From positions 1,722 to 65,721 of the forward strand of contig NW_004087089.1 in assembly GCF_000220395.1 (NCBI RefSeq): a stretch of 64,000 nt of DNA. The letters run 5' to 3'. This document shows, piece by piece, positions 26,460-39,485 of this stretch. The position numbers were made by a program, and so were the translations under genes. The notes below the pieces were generated by a model. That model searched no databases. It was not told where the DNA came from and worked only from the letters and a program-made list of their open reading frames with translations. This DNA is from Ichthyophthirius multifiliis. Taxonomy: Eukaryota > Ciliophora > Oligohymenophorea > Hymenostomatida. Numbering within the stretch: position 1 is the first letter of the stretch; each line of letters opens with the position of its first letter.

Positions 26460-27065
26460 TTCATATTTCACTTTAAATTTATTCTTAATTTCTTTTCATT
26501 AATTTTCATATAATTATTTTTTGTAAATTATCATCTTCTAAATCGTCTTTAAATATATTATATAATATTTAATATCCTTTTAATTAAAAATATTTAATAT
26601 ATAAATAAATAATTTTTAATTATAATATTTCCTTTTTTAATATGTTATGTTATTATTATAGTTTCTAAATTATCGTATTTTATACTATTAACTAATATTA
26701 TCAAAATATTTAAATTAAACTCTAGTTTCTTCCTATCATCTAGATAATAAGATGGGTAATAACATAATCAGTCTTTTTCTATTTATCACAAATATTAGTT
26801 AATAAAATGACTTTCGCCATTACAATTAATTATTTGAATTAGAAAAATAGTTTATATTAAAGTACAAGATAACCTAAACCTTAAGTATTTAATATATTTA
26901 AGAATATTAAAAATTAATATCTATCTTAATAATTTTATATAACTTTTTTGAATAGCACATTATTATCTAAAAAAAGGGTTCTTAATTAATTCATGGTTAA
27001 ATAGTCTGATTTATCCCGTATCCATTATAATAAAACCATATAAAATGTTATTTTTTTTTAGAATT
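26460..27065 (-). pseudogene. Second decayed copy of the GPI-ethanolamine-phosphate-transferase-like gene, inverted
   Basis: On the minus strand, pieces match the intact gene in order. About 27060-26970 gives ILYGF..MDTG and then NPFF (compare HFIWLQIDG and GPFF). About 26850-26780 gives NCNGE, then a break, then TAACTAATATTTGTGATAAA (compare LYNGENMFLTNLCDTNK at 22630-22670). About 26560-26470 matches the acidic EFKDQDEDFEILYEDI region and the following AAATTAAG..AAAGTGAA. TGA stops, frame changes and a large internal deletion show it is dead. Confidence 0.65.
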
Positions 27066-27839
27066 ATTACATATATTTTATATTATAAAATACTTTTTTT
27101 TATATTTTTCAATATTCTAATAAAATTTATTTAATAAGTTTTTTGATACCTGTTATTTTTAATACTATTTTCAATATAAATCTTATTATACAAAGTAATT
27201 TTATTTAGGTAATAACATATATAATTTTATTTTTTATGCAGATTTTAAATAAGGTTGTTTGTATAAAATAAAACATGTAAATGTATTTTAATAATAAATA
27301 TAAATATTTAAAAAATAAATGATATTTTTAAAATATAAATTCATTTTAATAGCATTAACTTAAAATAATATTAAATATTTAATATGTAAATCTTTTTTAT
27401 ATCAAATATTAAAACATTTTTCATATTTATTTGTTATCTATGTATGGAATTAATTTATACAAACTAATTTAATAAAATCGTCATAAAAAATTAAATCAAT
27501 AAAAGTTTATTTGTAATATATATATTTTATTTATACAAAATATATTTTAGATTATTTTCAATTGTAAATTTTATGCGATTTAATTTAATAAATTAAATAT
27601 ATTAAAGAATGTAATAATATTAAATATTAGTTTTTTTATAATTAAATAAACTAAAAACATTGATTAGAATATAATTATCTGAAAAAGTATATTTATTTGG
27701 TAAACATATTAAGATATTAAATTTTATATATAATTTATAAAAATTATATATATAATTATATATATTTATATATATATATTTATATTATTATTTATTGTTT
27801 TATAATTTATTTTTCAAAATAATATATATTATCAATTCT

Positions 27840-28160
27840 TTAAAAATCATTTATGGGAAGTTCATAATCCGTATATTTAAATTTACTTTAAAAAATCAAT
27901 ATTTTATTATAAAAAATATATAAGAATTAAAATAATACCTAATTAAGTCATTTATCCACAAACATAAGAAATTAATACTTACTATCTTAAATATATAATT
28001 AAAATTTAAATATTGATGTATAAAATCATTATGCTTAATACGGATATAATTATCCTGGTCATGGTCATCATATGTAAGGAAGAAACTAAATAAAAGTAAA
28101 AAAAACGATGCCAATTAAAAACGATATGATAATTAATAAAACTCAATAAAATTAGTAAAA
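27840..28160 (-). pseudogene. Third decayed fragment (N-terminal part) of the same gene family, inverted
   Basis: Minus-strand reading gives a hydrophobic start (FFLLLFSFFLTYDD) followed by HDQDNYIRIKHNDF, comparable to YDTYFLPDQDNFTIDF of the intact gene. Then comes INFLCLWINDLIRYYF, comparable to HFIWLQIDGLAWDQIEYL. The active-site Asp-Gly is already changed. It covers again the part present in the neighbouring inverted copy, so it is a separate duplicate. Confidence 0.5.
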
Positions 28161-28381
28161 TTATAAAAATATGATACTATCTTATATTTTTTTATTAAAA
28201 AGGTAAATTAATCAGAAAACATTTATTTCCTTTAATTTACATATGTTTTTGAAGTTGAATCCATTTTATAAATATACTTTGCTTGTATAGAGGAATTGGA
28301 AAACTTAAAAAATATCACCTTAAGGTAAAGAAATCATTTTTTATTTTATTTTCAAAATAATCCTTTATTATATTATTTAAA

Positions 28382-29146
28382 ATGGAATTTATAATTTTAT
28401 TCAATATTATTTTATTTTATACAAATTTAAAAATTAATTTGTTTAACAAAAATAAAACTAAAATAGTATAAATAATGATAATGTTGGTTAAAAATTTGGA
28501 AATAATACATTTACATTACCGTCAACAGATAAAAAAGTTAACTTTTTTGACGGAACATTATATCCTCTTAATATTTCGAAAATATCAATAAATACACTTA
28601 CGAAATTCGATGGGAAACATCGTTTTCCTTTAATAATAAAATGTGTAATAAATTCAAAAACTTATTATATATAAATTTTAATTAAAAAAAAATAAAAAAT
28701 TAGGAAAAAGTAGATAAATCTTTAGAAGATAAAATTTTATATACATATTGCAATATAATATAAATGAAATCAAATAAATTACATATAGAAGTTATTAGAT
28801 AAAAAATAGAAATAAATAATAAAGCATATATTATGAATGAAATATTTGGTATAGGAGATTAAGTAGAAATCGAAAAAGAATAATGTTCCATTTGTTTATC
28901 TTCTAATATAAATACAGTGATTCTTCCATGTAGACATATGTGTCTTTGCTACGATTGTTGTAAAGATCTTAAAGCAAAAACAAATAAATGCCCTATTTGT
29001 AGAGGAAGTAATACATTTTATTTTTTATATAAGATTTATATATTATAAAAGAAATGATGAATTTCTGGAAAATATAAAAAGTTAGAAAAGAATAAAATAT
29101 TTTATAAAACAATTTTTTTGAAGAATAAAAATAAATGTAATTCTGA
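28382..29146 (+). CDS. RING-finger E3 ubiquitin ligase, MGRN1/RNF157 type
   Basis: C-terminal C3HC4 RING: QCSICLSS, then [13 protein letters not shown], then KCPICRG, with all zinc ligands present. The preceding domain ([53 protein letters not shown]) follows the MGRN1-like layout, in which a beta-rich substrate region precedes the RING. An intron after LIIKC (about 28640-28700) restores the frame to [10 protein letters not shown]. Two very short introns are likely: 28441-28466 at the 5' end and 29008-29033 after CPICRG (26 nt each). With the second spliced the stop is TGA 29144-29146, otherwise TGA 29055-29057. The start at 28382 is tentative. Expected role: ubiquitin ligase at membranes; target unknown. 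Confidence 0.75.
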
Positions 29147-30751
29147 AAAAAACAAAAAAAAATATTATAAATAAAAGCAAAAATTTTAATGTTTTTTTTT
29201 TTTTTTTTATGTTTAAAAACATTTCAAAATAAATTAAAAAATATTCATGCTTAATTTTAATATTTTACTAAAAAAATTAAATACAATATTAACTTAGTAT
29301 TTATTTTTTTTAAACAAAAAAAGTTATCAAAGCTTATTAGTCTTAAAAAAATATAATTCATTCGAAAATATTTTATCATTTAAGCCTTATTAATTTATCC
29401 TTTTATGTTATTAAATAAATACATTTATAATCTAAACAAATAATATTATGAATAAAGCTTAAATCCTATAAATACAAACAAATAAACCATATAAAGGTTG
29501 ATAAGAATTAAATATGGAATTAATAAGCTTAAAATGAACAAAAAGACTTTTTTCATAAAATATGAATAAAATACATTATTTGCTTTATTTTTATTTATCA
29601 AATTAAATGATTTAAAATTTTCTGAATTTAAAACTAATTAAAGTAAATTAAAGTATAAAGAAATTTACTTAAAACAAATAATTAGAATTTGAATATTCCA
29701 AACTTTAAATTATTAACTGGTATATAGAAGAGTATTATCTTAATATAGATTTATAGTTTTATTTTCTGATCCTAAATTTATATATAAAAAAAAGGAGGAG
29801 TTTGTTTTAAAATCGAGAATAAAATTAGTTAATTTTTAAACATTAAAATAATGAAAATACTTTATTTAATATATTTTAAATACCATTTATGTCTTCTTTT
29901 TTTGTTTAAACTAAAAGATTTACATTTATTTACAATTAATAATAAATACATTTTATCAAAAATATAGAAAAATAAAAAAAAGGAAATCAAAATAGTCTTT
30001 CCACATCTTATTAAATATAAACAAAAATACTATAAAGCCAATTCGAAGAAAAACATAAATATTAACTTTCAATAAATTATTATTTTTATCTATTATTATA
30101 TGTATGTAAGTTGTAGTATAAGATTAGTTACTCCAGAAATAAATAACATAAATACAGTAAAACTAATTAAAAAAATATTGTATTAATCTAATAGTTTTTT
30201 AATTTAAAAGATTATATGAAAAAAAATTGTTATAAATAAATAATATATTATAGTTTTTAGACACAAATTTAAATACATCTTTATTTGTAATAAATATAAA
30301 TATTATAAAAATAATGTAAAATTATATAATCATAATATTATTTTTAACTTTAATATTTCTATTTATGTAGAAAACTGATTATTATAAAAAATTTAAAGTA
30401 TATTAGTGGAATAAATATACATTCTAATTATTAAAAAAAATTAAGTGATGTTTTATAATTCAGCTTTTTCATTAAAATTTAAATATTATCTAATCTATTT
30501 AATATAATTTTAGTTTATTTTTGGCATTATATATTCATGCTTGTTTGTTATAATTCCTATTAATAAACGTAATAACTATATATATTTATTACATTGAGTT
30601 GTATTTAATATAATATGATTTATTTTAAATGACATATTAATATTTAGTATTATATATATATAATTTATTTAAACAAAATATAAATATTAATATATTTTTA
30701 TAAAAATATTTAATTTTTATTATATTTTTTTTTTCTTTATTTTAAATATAA
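29147..30751. other. Intergenic region
   Basis: About 1.6 kb with a slightly higher base diversity than other spacers around 29750-30100, which could be gene relics, but no family could be recognised on either strand. Confidence 0.45.
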
Positions 30752-31650
30752 ATGTTTTAACCTAATAATATCAAAACATTAAGAAGTTTAAAATTAGATA
30801 AATAATTATAAAAGCCTGATTAATAATTCTAATAAACCTTTTTATCTTAATCTAACTTATTAGAATAAACAAATAATCAATAATAATATTCAGGGAGTGA
30901 ATTAAGTAAATCATAGGCATTTTTTATGAATAATTCGGAATGCTTTAGTAAGGTAAAAGAGCTTTTATAAAAAAGTTCTGAAAACCCAATAAATTGGGTA
31001 GGAGAACATAAAGAATTATTAAACGAATTGAATGTTTTTATAGAAGAAACTCGTTAATGGAGAGATGAACAAAAAAAATAACTAGAAGAATAACTTAAAT
31101 AAAATAAAGAAAAGGCAGTTTAGTCTTTAGAAGAAAATGAAGAATTATAAAATAAAATAAAAGAATAAAATGAATTTGAAAAATATTTAGAAAAAATAAA
31201 ATTAATTTAAAAATAATATAAGAATGATTATGAAATATATGATAAGTATATTTAATAGAAAAACTCAGTTTATAAATATGACTCTGTTGATAACTTTTAA
31301 GATTAAGAATTGAATTATCTTTTAGAAATTTCAAAAAAAAAATGAGTAATATAGAAAATTATGAAAACTATATAAAAAAAGCAGAAATGGAAGTAAATTT
31401 AGGGAAAATTTCGTAATAAATGGAAAATAATAATGATTATATCAAAGAAAATTAATAAATTTTTAAAGAAATTGATGAATGGGAAAATTAAATTGAAAAT
31501 ATTTTAATAAAAATGCCTTATTAAGAAAATAATAATATAAAAGATTATAATATTAGTAAGTAAAAAAATAAAAATATTGAAATTGATAAAGAATTAGAAG
31601 AAATTGAAAAGGAATTTGAAGAAATAGAAAACATTATTAATTAAAATTGA
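30752..31650 (+). CDS. Coiled-coil protein of unknown function
   Basis: ATG 30752 (MFQPNNIKTLRSLKLDK). A Q-rich N-terminus is followed by NPINWVGEHKELLNELN and a long charged helical region (WRDEQKKQLEEQLKQNKEK, then further E/K heptads), then a second acidic helix ending at TGA 31648-31650. The frame breaks once. Frame one ends at TGA 31343-31345, right after an A10 run (31333-31342), and protein-like sequence continues in the -1 frame (MSNIENYENYIKKAEMEVNL). Either an intron at 31246-31325 or a -1 slip/lost base in the A-run joins the halves. A structural role, for instance nuclear-pore or ciliary coiled coil, is possible but not shown. Confidence 0.55.
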
Positions 31651-31687
31651 AAATAAAATATTTATATATATTTTTATAAATTAATAT

Positions 31688-31690
31688 AAT

Positions 31691-31735
<45 letters not shown>
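31688..31735. repeat. TA dinucleotide repeat between convergent genes
   Basis: Pure TA tract in the short spacer between the coiled-coil gene (+) and the Aurora kinase (-). Confidence 0.85.
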
Positions 31736-31739
<4 letters not shown>

Positions 31740-31827
31740 ATATTAATATTTAATTTTATTTTTGATTTAATTTTTATAATTTTCATTTATAATATACAGA
31801 TTCTTTTTATTTTTGTTAAATTTATAT

Positions 31828-33087
31828 TCACTGAGTATTATTTACAATCCAAGGATGTTTCATAGCTTAATCTAGGCTCATTCTTTAATCTATATTTTTT
31901 ATTATTAAATTCTACATAAAATTTATAGCTTCATTAGATAGATAACTTGGATAATTAATATTAACAGTCTTTATTTTTTCATAAGTAACCTTTTAATTTT
32001 TATCTTCGAAAGGTGGATATCCTACACAAAATTCATAAGTTAAAATTCCCAAACACCATATATCGGCATGATATCCATGTATAGAATGTTCAACCATTTC
32101 AGGAGGTAAATAATCTTAAATATATTGATACATTTTTAATAATAATATAAATTTATATACCTAATGTTCCACATACAGTAGTTCTTTTATTACTAGGAGC
32201 ATGTGTAGACCATCCAAAATCTGAAATTTTAATAATTCCCTTTTTTTTATATATTTTTAATAAAAGAAATATTCTTTTTTATATACATCACAATTTAATA
32301 AATTTTCAGGTTTAATATCTCTATGTATTACATGTTTAGAATGCAGATATTAAAGTGCATTTGCTATTTATTTTATATAACTAGCTGCCGTTTTTTCATC
32401 AAATCTTTTATTTTTCTTTATATTTATAATATATTTTTATGTTTTTGTATTTTTTATTTTTACTTAAGATCTTAAAGTTTTATATAATTCACCTCCAGAA
32501 GCATATTCAAGTATCAAATATATTTTTTTTTAATCCCAAAAAAAACCAAAGAGTTATAATATGTTTTAATGTTTAAGATGTGATTGAATTTCTATTTCTA
32601 GTCTAAACTAACTTTCTGAATTGCAATTAATTAATTACTTTTTACTCAAAACTTTCAAAGCGACTATAAATTTAGTTTTTTTTGTTCTTGCTAAATATAC
32701 ATGGCCATATTTGCCTGTTCCTAAAGGCCTTCCTATTTCAAAATCATCTAAAGACCAGTTAAAAGGATCAAAAATATTGTTTTTTTTTTCCTTATATATA
32801 TTTAAATATGGTGTTTATTCTCCTAAATTAGATTTTTGGTTATTTTTATTGTTCTCTTTTGAATTAAAAAAGTTAAAGAAATTAAAATAAGAGGTCTTTT
32901 CTTATATTTCTTTGCTTTAAGGTTGTTAATTATTATAGTTTTTATTTTCTTAAAGAATATTTTATTAAAACTACTTTAATATGTTTTCATCATATTCATA
33001 ACCTCCATTATAACTTTCTATTTTATAATTTACATTATTTTATTGTTTTTACTGACTTTTGTTGTAAAAATACTTCGCCAAATCCAT
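31828..33087 (-). CDS. Aurora-family mitotic Ser/Thr kinase
   Basis: ATG 33087 ([12 protein letters not shown]), stop TGA 31830-31828. A short Q/N-rich N-terminus precedes the catalytic domain: [103 protein letters not shown], and the C-terminal MKHPWIVNN. The DFGWS-x-HAPS and CGTLDYLPPEM strings are diagnostic for Aurora kinases, which act in mitosis, cytokinesis and ciliary disassembly. Introns lie after the E-L-Y-K-T-L segment, after NLLNCD, before LPPEM, and near the C-terminus. All catalytic residues (Lys, Glu, HRD, DFG, activation-loop Thr) are present. Confidence 0.92.
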
Positions 33088-33369
33088 TTTATAATTTATA
33101 TATTTTTTTTTTTTTTAATTTTTTATATTATAAATTTAAATTTTTAATTTAAAATTAAAGCGGGTTATAATTAAATCAAAACATGCTTTTATATTTTTTT
33201 AAATAAATTTTCATATATAATATTAATTTAATATATTTGCTTATTTAGTTATAAAAAAAATAAAAAAAATGTAAATTTAATTATAATTTTTTATATTTTA
33301 TAAAAGAATATATATATGTATATATATATATATATTGATATATTTATATTATTTTAATTTTTTTTATTT

Positions 33370-34006
33370 TATTTTTTATTTCGTAGATTTTTTTCTTTTT
33401 TTAATGTAATTTTTATTTATATATATTATATATTTATATGTTTTAAATACTAAATGTTTGTTTTAATATCTATTTTTTGTTTTATAAAATTTTTAATTTT
33501 GGATTAAATTTTAATTAATTTTTTTCATAATTATGCTTTTAGTTCCTTAATTGTTTTATAAATACATTACCATTTATCTCCAGTTTCCTTGTTTATTATA
33601 GTTTTGTTTTTGTTATAATTTTAAATTTAATTTTTTAGTTAATAAAATGAAATAAGTAACTTTAATGAATGTTTAATCCATATTATTTTTATTGTTTTAT
33701 TCATATATTAGTCCTTCTATTTTATGTTTTTTTTTTTTCATTGCTTATCTCTTTATATTCTAATTTAAATTTAATTTTATCATTACTAGCATATATTATT
33801 ATTATGATTTATTAATGTTTATTGTATCTTATTTGGTAACGTTTTATTCTGATTTTTTCTTCTTTCTCATATTTATTTTTAATAGATATCTTAATTAATT
33901 ATTTTGGTTGTTTATGTCATTTTAGTATAATTATACAAAATAATAATGTTAAAATTGATATTTTGAACCAATTTTTGTATCTATTCATTTGATTTTTGTC
34001 GAACAT
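33370..34006 (-). CDS. Basic protein of unknown function, with an in-frame TGA
   Basis: A minus-strand frame beginning MFDKNQMNRYKNWF (ATG 34006-34004) shows one in-frame TGA (33919-33917) and then continues in the same frame with clearly protein-like, Lys-rich sequence (QLIKISIKNKYEKEEKIR, KIEGLIYEQNNKNNMDQTF, NYNKQGNWRQMVMYLQNN). No GT-AG intron I tried removes the TGA while keeping the frame. The 3' end is not resolved because the frame stays open toward the Aurora kinase. No domain recognised. It could be a pseudogene, a gene whose first exon lies elsewhere, or a readthrough/selenocysteine case. Confidence 0.35.
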
Positions 34007-34629
34007 ACAATTTTTATATTTTTTCAATAATTTTTTTTGACTAAAATTATTTTATGAGGAAAAATAAGAATTTAAAAATGAATTATGATAAATTTATAAA
34101 CAGCTTAAATATTTATCTGCAAAACTTTAATCAATAATAAAACTGGTATATTATTTAGGAAGTTTTTTTAACGAAAAAACAAGATTGAATAAAGTAATTG
34201 TTTATTAAAAAATTATTTCGAATATAAATGTACATAACAAAATAAAGTATTTATAAATTAAATAATATAAAGTTAATAAAATTCTTAAAGAAAATATTGT
34301 TCAAGATTTATTAAAAAAATAAAATTAATTTATATAATATATATATCTATTTATTTATAACTATAATATTTATAATAAAATAAAATATCTAAAAAATCTA
34401 AATTTAAGTTCTAACAAGATTATATATAAATAAAATTAAAAAATATATGTATATATCAATAAACTGAAATATTTTATATTTTTTTAAAATATTAATATAT
34501 ATTTATTTTTTTTATTTTATATTTTTTTTAAAATAAAAATTATAAAATTTAAAAAATTTAAAAATCTATAAATTATACATATATTTTGCTACTTAAAAAA
34601 TAAAACAAAATAAAAAAGTAGTAAAAAAA
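34007..34629. other. Divergent intergenic spacer
   Basis: Lies between the basic unknown (-) and the anoctamin gene (+). AT-rich, no coding signal I can defend. Confidence 0.5.
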
Positions 34630-35591
34630 ATGTTACCATCATATGATTATACACTAATTCGTTATAATCCTGATTTTGACAAAAATTTAGTATAAAAAAA
34701 TAAGCAAAACCCTAAAAAAACTGAAAATAATGAAAATGATTAAGGAACAATTGAAAAAAAAAAAAAAACAACTGAATAAAAAAAAAAAGAAGAAAATAAA
34801 AAAAATATTGAATAAGATAAAAAAGAACAGGAATTAATTTAAAATATAATGAGATATATGCAAAATAATATAGCTGATTGCAAAACTTAGTCTTATTTTA
34901 GATAAAAAGAAGAAAAAGTACTAATTGATAATTTCCTAAATAAATATGAGTATGAGGAAGTTTCAAGAAACTATAATGATTTTGGCATGGCTGATTTGGT
35001 TTTAATCTTTCATAATCCCGATTAGAAAGACTAGAGCATGTTTTCTAAAAAACCTTATGTGAGGTTCTAGGATGCTGAATAAGTTTTTGATAAATTATTG
35101 AATGTTTTAACAGATGATGGGTATATTAAGTAATAGTTATAGGCTGAAAGGAAAGCTTTTTTATATTCTTTTTTATAGTTGGATTCATATGAAGATGAAA
35201 ACGAAAAAAAGCGAAGTCTTAAAAAAAGAAAAAGAAAAAAAATAATGCTAATCGAAATGAAAATATTATGCATTAATAAGTAAAATAAAAAGAAAAAACT
35301 TAATGGGAAATATATAAAAAAGAATATGATAGATTAAAAGCTAATAAAATGAATTCTTCAAATTAATTCTAAAGTTTTGATTTAGAAGAAGAAAAAAAAT
35401 TATATGAACTATTAATGCAAATTTCTATTAAAGAAACTGATTAATTTAAAGGTTATTTAATTAATATAAGAAATAATATAAATAATTATTAAATTTATAT
35501 AAATAATTAATATTAAAAACAAAAAATAAATAATAATATAAAAAAAAATATTATGTATAAAAATATATAAAATATATGTAGTATATATTTA

Positions 35592-35637
<46 letters not shown>

Positions 35638-38600
35638 TATATTTATAAATATATATTTCTATATATATATTTATATTTTCACTTAATTCTTATTAGATAT
35701 AAAGAAAAAACTCACAAAAGGCGGTTTTCTAGAAGAACATGAGGCCGGTAAAGGTAAAAAAGATACATATTTTTAAAATGATTGGATATGTAAAAATAAT
35801 ATTCCTAAAGATTTTATGACATTAGTAAGATTTACTATATAATAAAAATTGACAAAAAAAGCACATTTTCATACTCGTAGTTTTTTATCCAACGATGGAA
35901 AAGAGATTTTTATTTTAATAAAGGGTAATGAATAGATTTTTAAAAAAGAGGCTAAATCTTCTGGATTAACAAAATAATTAGAACTAGGATATTCAGATTT
36001 GTTTAGTTTAGAGCCTTGTGATAAACTTTATAGGCCGATGAGATTGAAGAAACAAGTGAGGGATTGCGTTAAGCAATTATAGAAGAAATTATAAAAAAAT
36101 TACGATTTAAAGAATTAATTTGAATAAAATAATAATGTTACAAAGAGGAATTTCAGAAGAATTGAAAATAGGACTTAGATGTTATTTGAAGTTGTTAAAA
36201 AATGGAATAACGATGTTTTTTGGGCTAATTTGGCTTATAAATAATTACAAGTTGATTATTTTATGAATGAAATAGCAGAAAAACTAGGTATTAATAAAGA
36301 AAACGAAAACGCAGAAATTTTAAAAGACTCAGAATCTACAACTAGAGAAGAATGGGAAGCTTATTATGTATATTTAGATTATCTAATATATTTTAAAAAA
36401 CTAATAAATAAATTACAAAAAATAGCTAAATAAGATAAACGAGAAAAAAAAATTAGATAAAAAAATATAGTAGATTAAAATGAAGCGTTTTTATATAAAC
36501 TATTCTTTAGAAAAGCAGTTAGAGACACAAATGAAGTTTATCATTAAATAAATGGGTTTTTTTCAACTTAAAAGATACTATAAAATATTTGGGATAGGTA
36601 TATAAAAATAAATATATATATTTATATATATATAAATAATATATATATATTTATATATATATTTATATATATATTTATATAGATTAAATACTCGTCCAAT
36701 TTCTGCTTATGTTGATTATTTTGATAATAATGATTAAACAGATAGTTTTTTATGGCGAAAATATGAAACTAATGAAAAAAAGTATCGTTCAATGTTTTTG
36801 AATATGGAAAAAATAAAACTAACATATTCTATGATAGTAAAACAAGTTAATATTAATGGTTTAGTTCGAAGTCCATTTTTTTTAATGAAGGAATATTTTG
36901 CTTTACATGATCCTTATTAATTACATGGTATTGCTAAAAAAGATTATTTTAACGATTTAATAAAATGTGGAATTGTGGATAAAGATATAGCAACTGATAC
37001 TGAAAAAGAGCTCAGGTAGATGTTTTAATTATTAGAGGATGAAGCTGAAGGAGCCGATTTTGATGCTGATAGTGTTTCTGAGGAAACTGCTTTTAATTAT
37101 TTAAGGCCTTGGCATATATAGGTGGATTCTATTAGAGACTATTTCGGAGAAAAAATTGCTCTTTATTTCAAGTTTTTAGAATTTTATACATTCCATTTAA
37201 GCTATTTAGGATTTATTTCTATTTTGGTATAGCTTTTGAAAACATATGTAGACTCAGATAAATTAAATAATGCTCTTAATATAAGTTTTTCAGCTATTAT
37301 TATTATTTGGTCTACTCTATTTGTAGAAATGTGGAAAAGAGAATAAGTATTTAAAAATTATAGTTACAAAATATTTATACATTATATAGGTATTATTTTC
37401 AATAGAATTCGGTTAATAGGATTTCGAAGAAGATGAAGCGGAAAGACCTGAATTTGAAGGTACATATTAGCGATCTATTATTTTAGATAAATTAAATGAA
37501 GAATATTTTTCCCCTGTTAAAAGAAAAGCAATTATATTGTAAAAAAAAATTATTATAATTAAAATATGAATATGCTTATAATTATATTTTTTTAAAAATA
37601 AAAATAATATATATATATATAAATATATAGGTTTGCTCTTATTATAAGTTGTTTAATTATATTTATAGTATTTTATGTTGTGATAAATATATTTTAATAA
37701 AAGAATATATGGGTATAGAGTCCTCCTGTATTCCTTTAAGGTTTTATAGATCCAAATATATTTAGTTCAATATTATTAGCTGTAAATATAAATATATTCA
37801 CATTTATATATTCAGGAATAGGAGACTATTTAAACAAAGTAGAAAACCATAAAATATTATCGTCATATGAGAATTCCTATATATCTAAATTATTTCTTTT
37901 TTAATTTTTCAATACATTTAATTCTCCTCTTTTTGTGGCTTTTTTAAGTGATGTTTTTCCGAATTTGAATTTATGTAGATATAACCCTAAGTTACCCCCA
38001 GATTGCTTCAAAACGTTAAGTTAAAATATCGTTGTGATTTTTTTAAGTATGATAGCAAAGAATATACCAGAAATTCTAGTCCCTTATTTAAAAGCATTTT
38101 CTAAAAGTTTTTTTGGATAAAAAAAAGAAAAATAAGTGATACACCCTTTTCATAAAATTGATAATTATGTCGAATTATAATCTCTATAAGAACCATATAT
38201 GACTAATAATGATTTAGATGGAACAGTTGCAGATTATTTAGAACTTGTTATTTAGTTTAGTTTTTTAACTATTTTTGGGTTGAGTTTTCCTCTATGCTTT
38301 TTTATTGCCTTTGTTGTTAATATTTTAGAAATACAAGTTGATAGATAAAAAATCTTTAATTTTGTCAAAAGACCTATTCCTACAGGGGCATCTAATATTG
38401 GAACTTGGCTATTGATTATTGATATTATTAGTTTTATCTCAATATTTGCAAATGCTGGTACTATATTATTAAAAATTATATTTTATTTCTTTATAAATAA
38501 ATGTATATATTTATTTTAAAATAATATAAAATAGGCTTAATTGTTTATACTTCAAAACTTGTTGAAAAATCATATTAAATTATTGTTTTTATTTCTCTTT

Positions 38601-38809
38601 TATTTGGATTTTTATTTATTAAGTATTTACTTAGATTTTTGATCCCTGATGTACCAGAAAAAGCTTTGATTATTAATAAAAGACATTAAATTTCTATTGA
38701 TAAAATTATAAAAGGATTTTAGAAAAAAAAAATAAGGACTTATTACATTGGCAAAATATAAACTGAAATTAATGGAATCAATAAAAGTGGAATACATTTA
38801 AATATATGA
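34630..38809 (+). CDS. Anoctamin / TMEM16 family membrane protein
   Basis: ATG 34630 (MLPSYDYTLIRYNPDFDK), stop TGA 38807-38809. A long cytoplasmic N-terminus holds a K/E-rich loop and a folded part (KKDTYFQNDWICKNNIPKDF and onward). The TMEM16 core begins near 37090: YLRPWHIQVDSIRDYFGEKI, ALYFKFLEFYTFHLSYLGFI, then FCGF-like helices, SPPVFLQGFIDPNIF, SYENSYISKLFLFQFFNTFN and, near the end, RPIPTGASNIGTWLLIID. Members are Ca-activated chloride channels or lipid scramblases; which applies here cannot be read by eye. Introns include 35452-35696 (with TA tract) and 36598-36682. The frame breaks once at an A7 run, 35204-35210: upstream codons gaa-aaa-aag, downstream sequence in the -1 frame. Confidence 0.82.
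35597..35633. repeat. TA dinucleotide repeat in anoctamin intron
   Basis: TA tract inside intron 35452-35696. Confidence 0.8.
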
Positions 38810-39485
38810 ATAAATTAACTATTTTCATTTTGAAATAAATAATATATGATATTATTTTCTACTTTGAAATAAATATACAATATTATTTTCTTTTGTAAAA
38901 TAATTTATAAAGCATAAAATTTATTATAATAAAAATATTAAATATTTAATATTTAAATAAATATGTTTTATTATAAAATTTTATTATGTAAATGTTTCAT
39001 TTTAAATTTTTTTTTTTTGATTTATTTATAATTATTAATAATTTACTAATTAATAATTTTTTATTTTATATTAGCTTTATTTTAAATTGTAAATATTTAA
39101 ATAAAACATTATACTTTTAAAAAATAATTAATTTTAAATGACATCTTAAATAATTTTTTACTATTTTCAAATAATAAATAAAATTTTAACAAAATTAAAT
39201 TAATATTTATTTTTTTTATTTTGTAATATTTTATATTATATCGTTTTTTTTTTTATTAATTTCATTTAATTTTTTTTCCTTCTTTTTTATTTGTCTTATC
39301 AACATTATAATTTTACATCTTTTATTTTTTTATTTAAAGTTATTAATTTTACAGCTTTTTATTTTAGATTTAAATAAAAACATTAAATATATTTAATTTA
39401 TATGTCATATATTATACCTTTTTATTGTTAAAAAATATTTTTATTCTTTAATTTATAAATTAAGTATTGCCCTTTTTTTTAAATT
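38810..39485. other. Intergenic region
   Basis: AT-rich spacer with T-runs between the anoctamin gene and the giant LRR gene. It could include an unseen first exon of the latter. Nothing else recognised. Confidence 0.5.
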
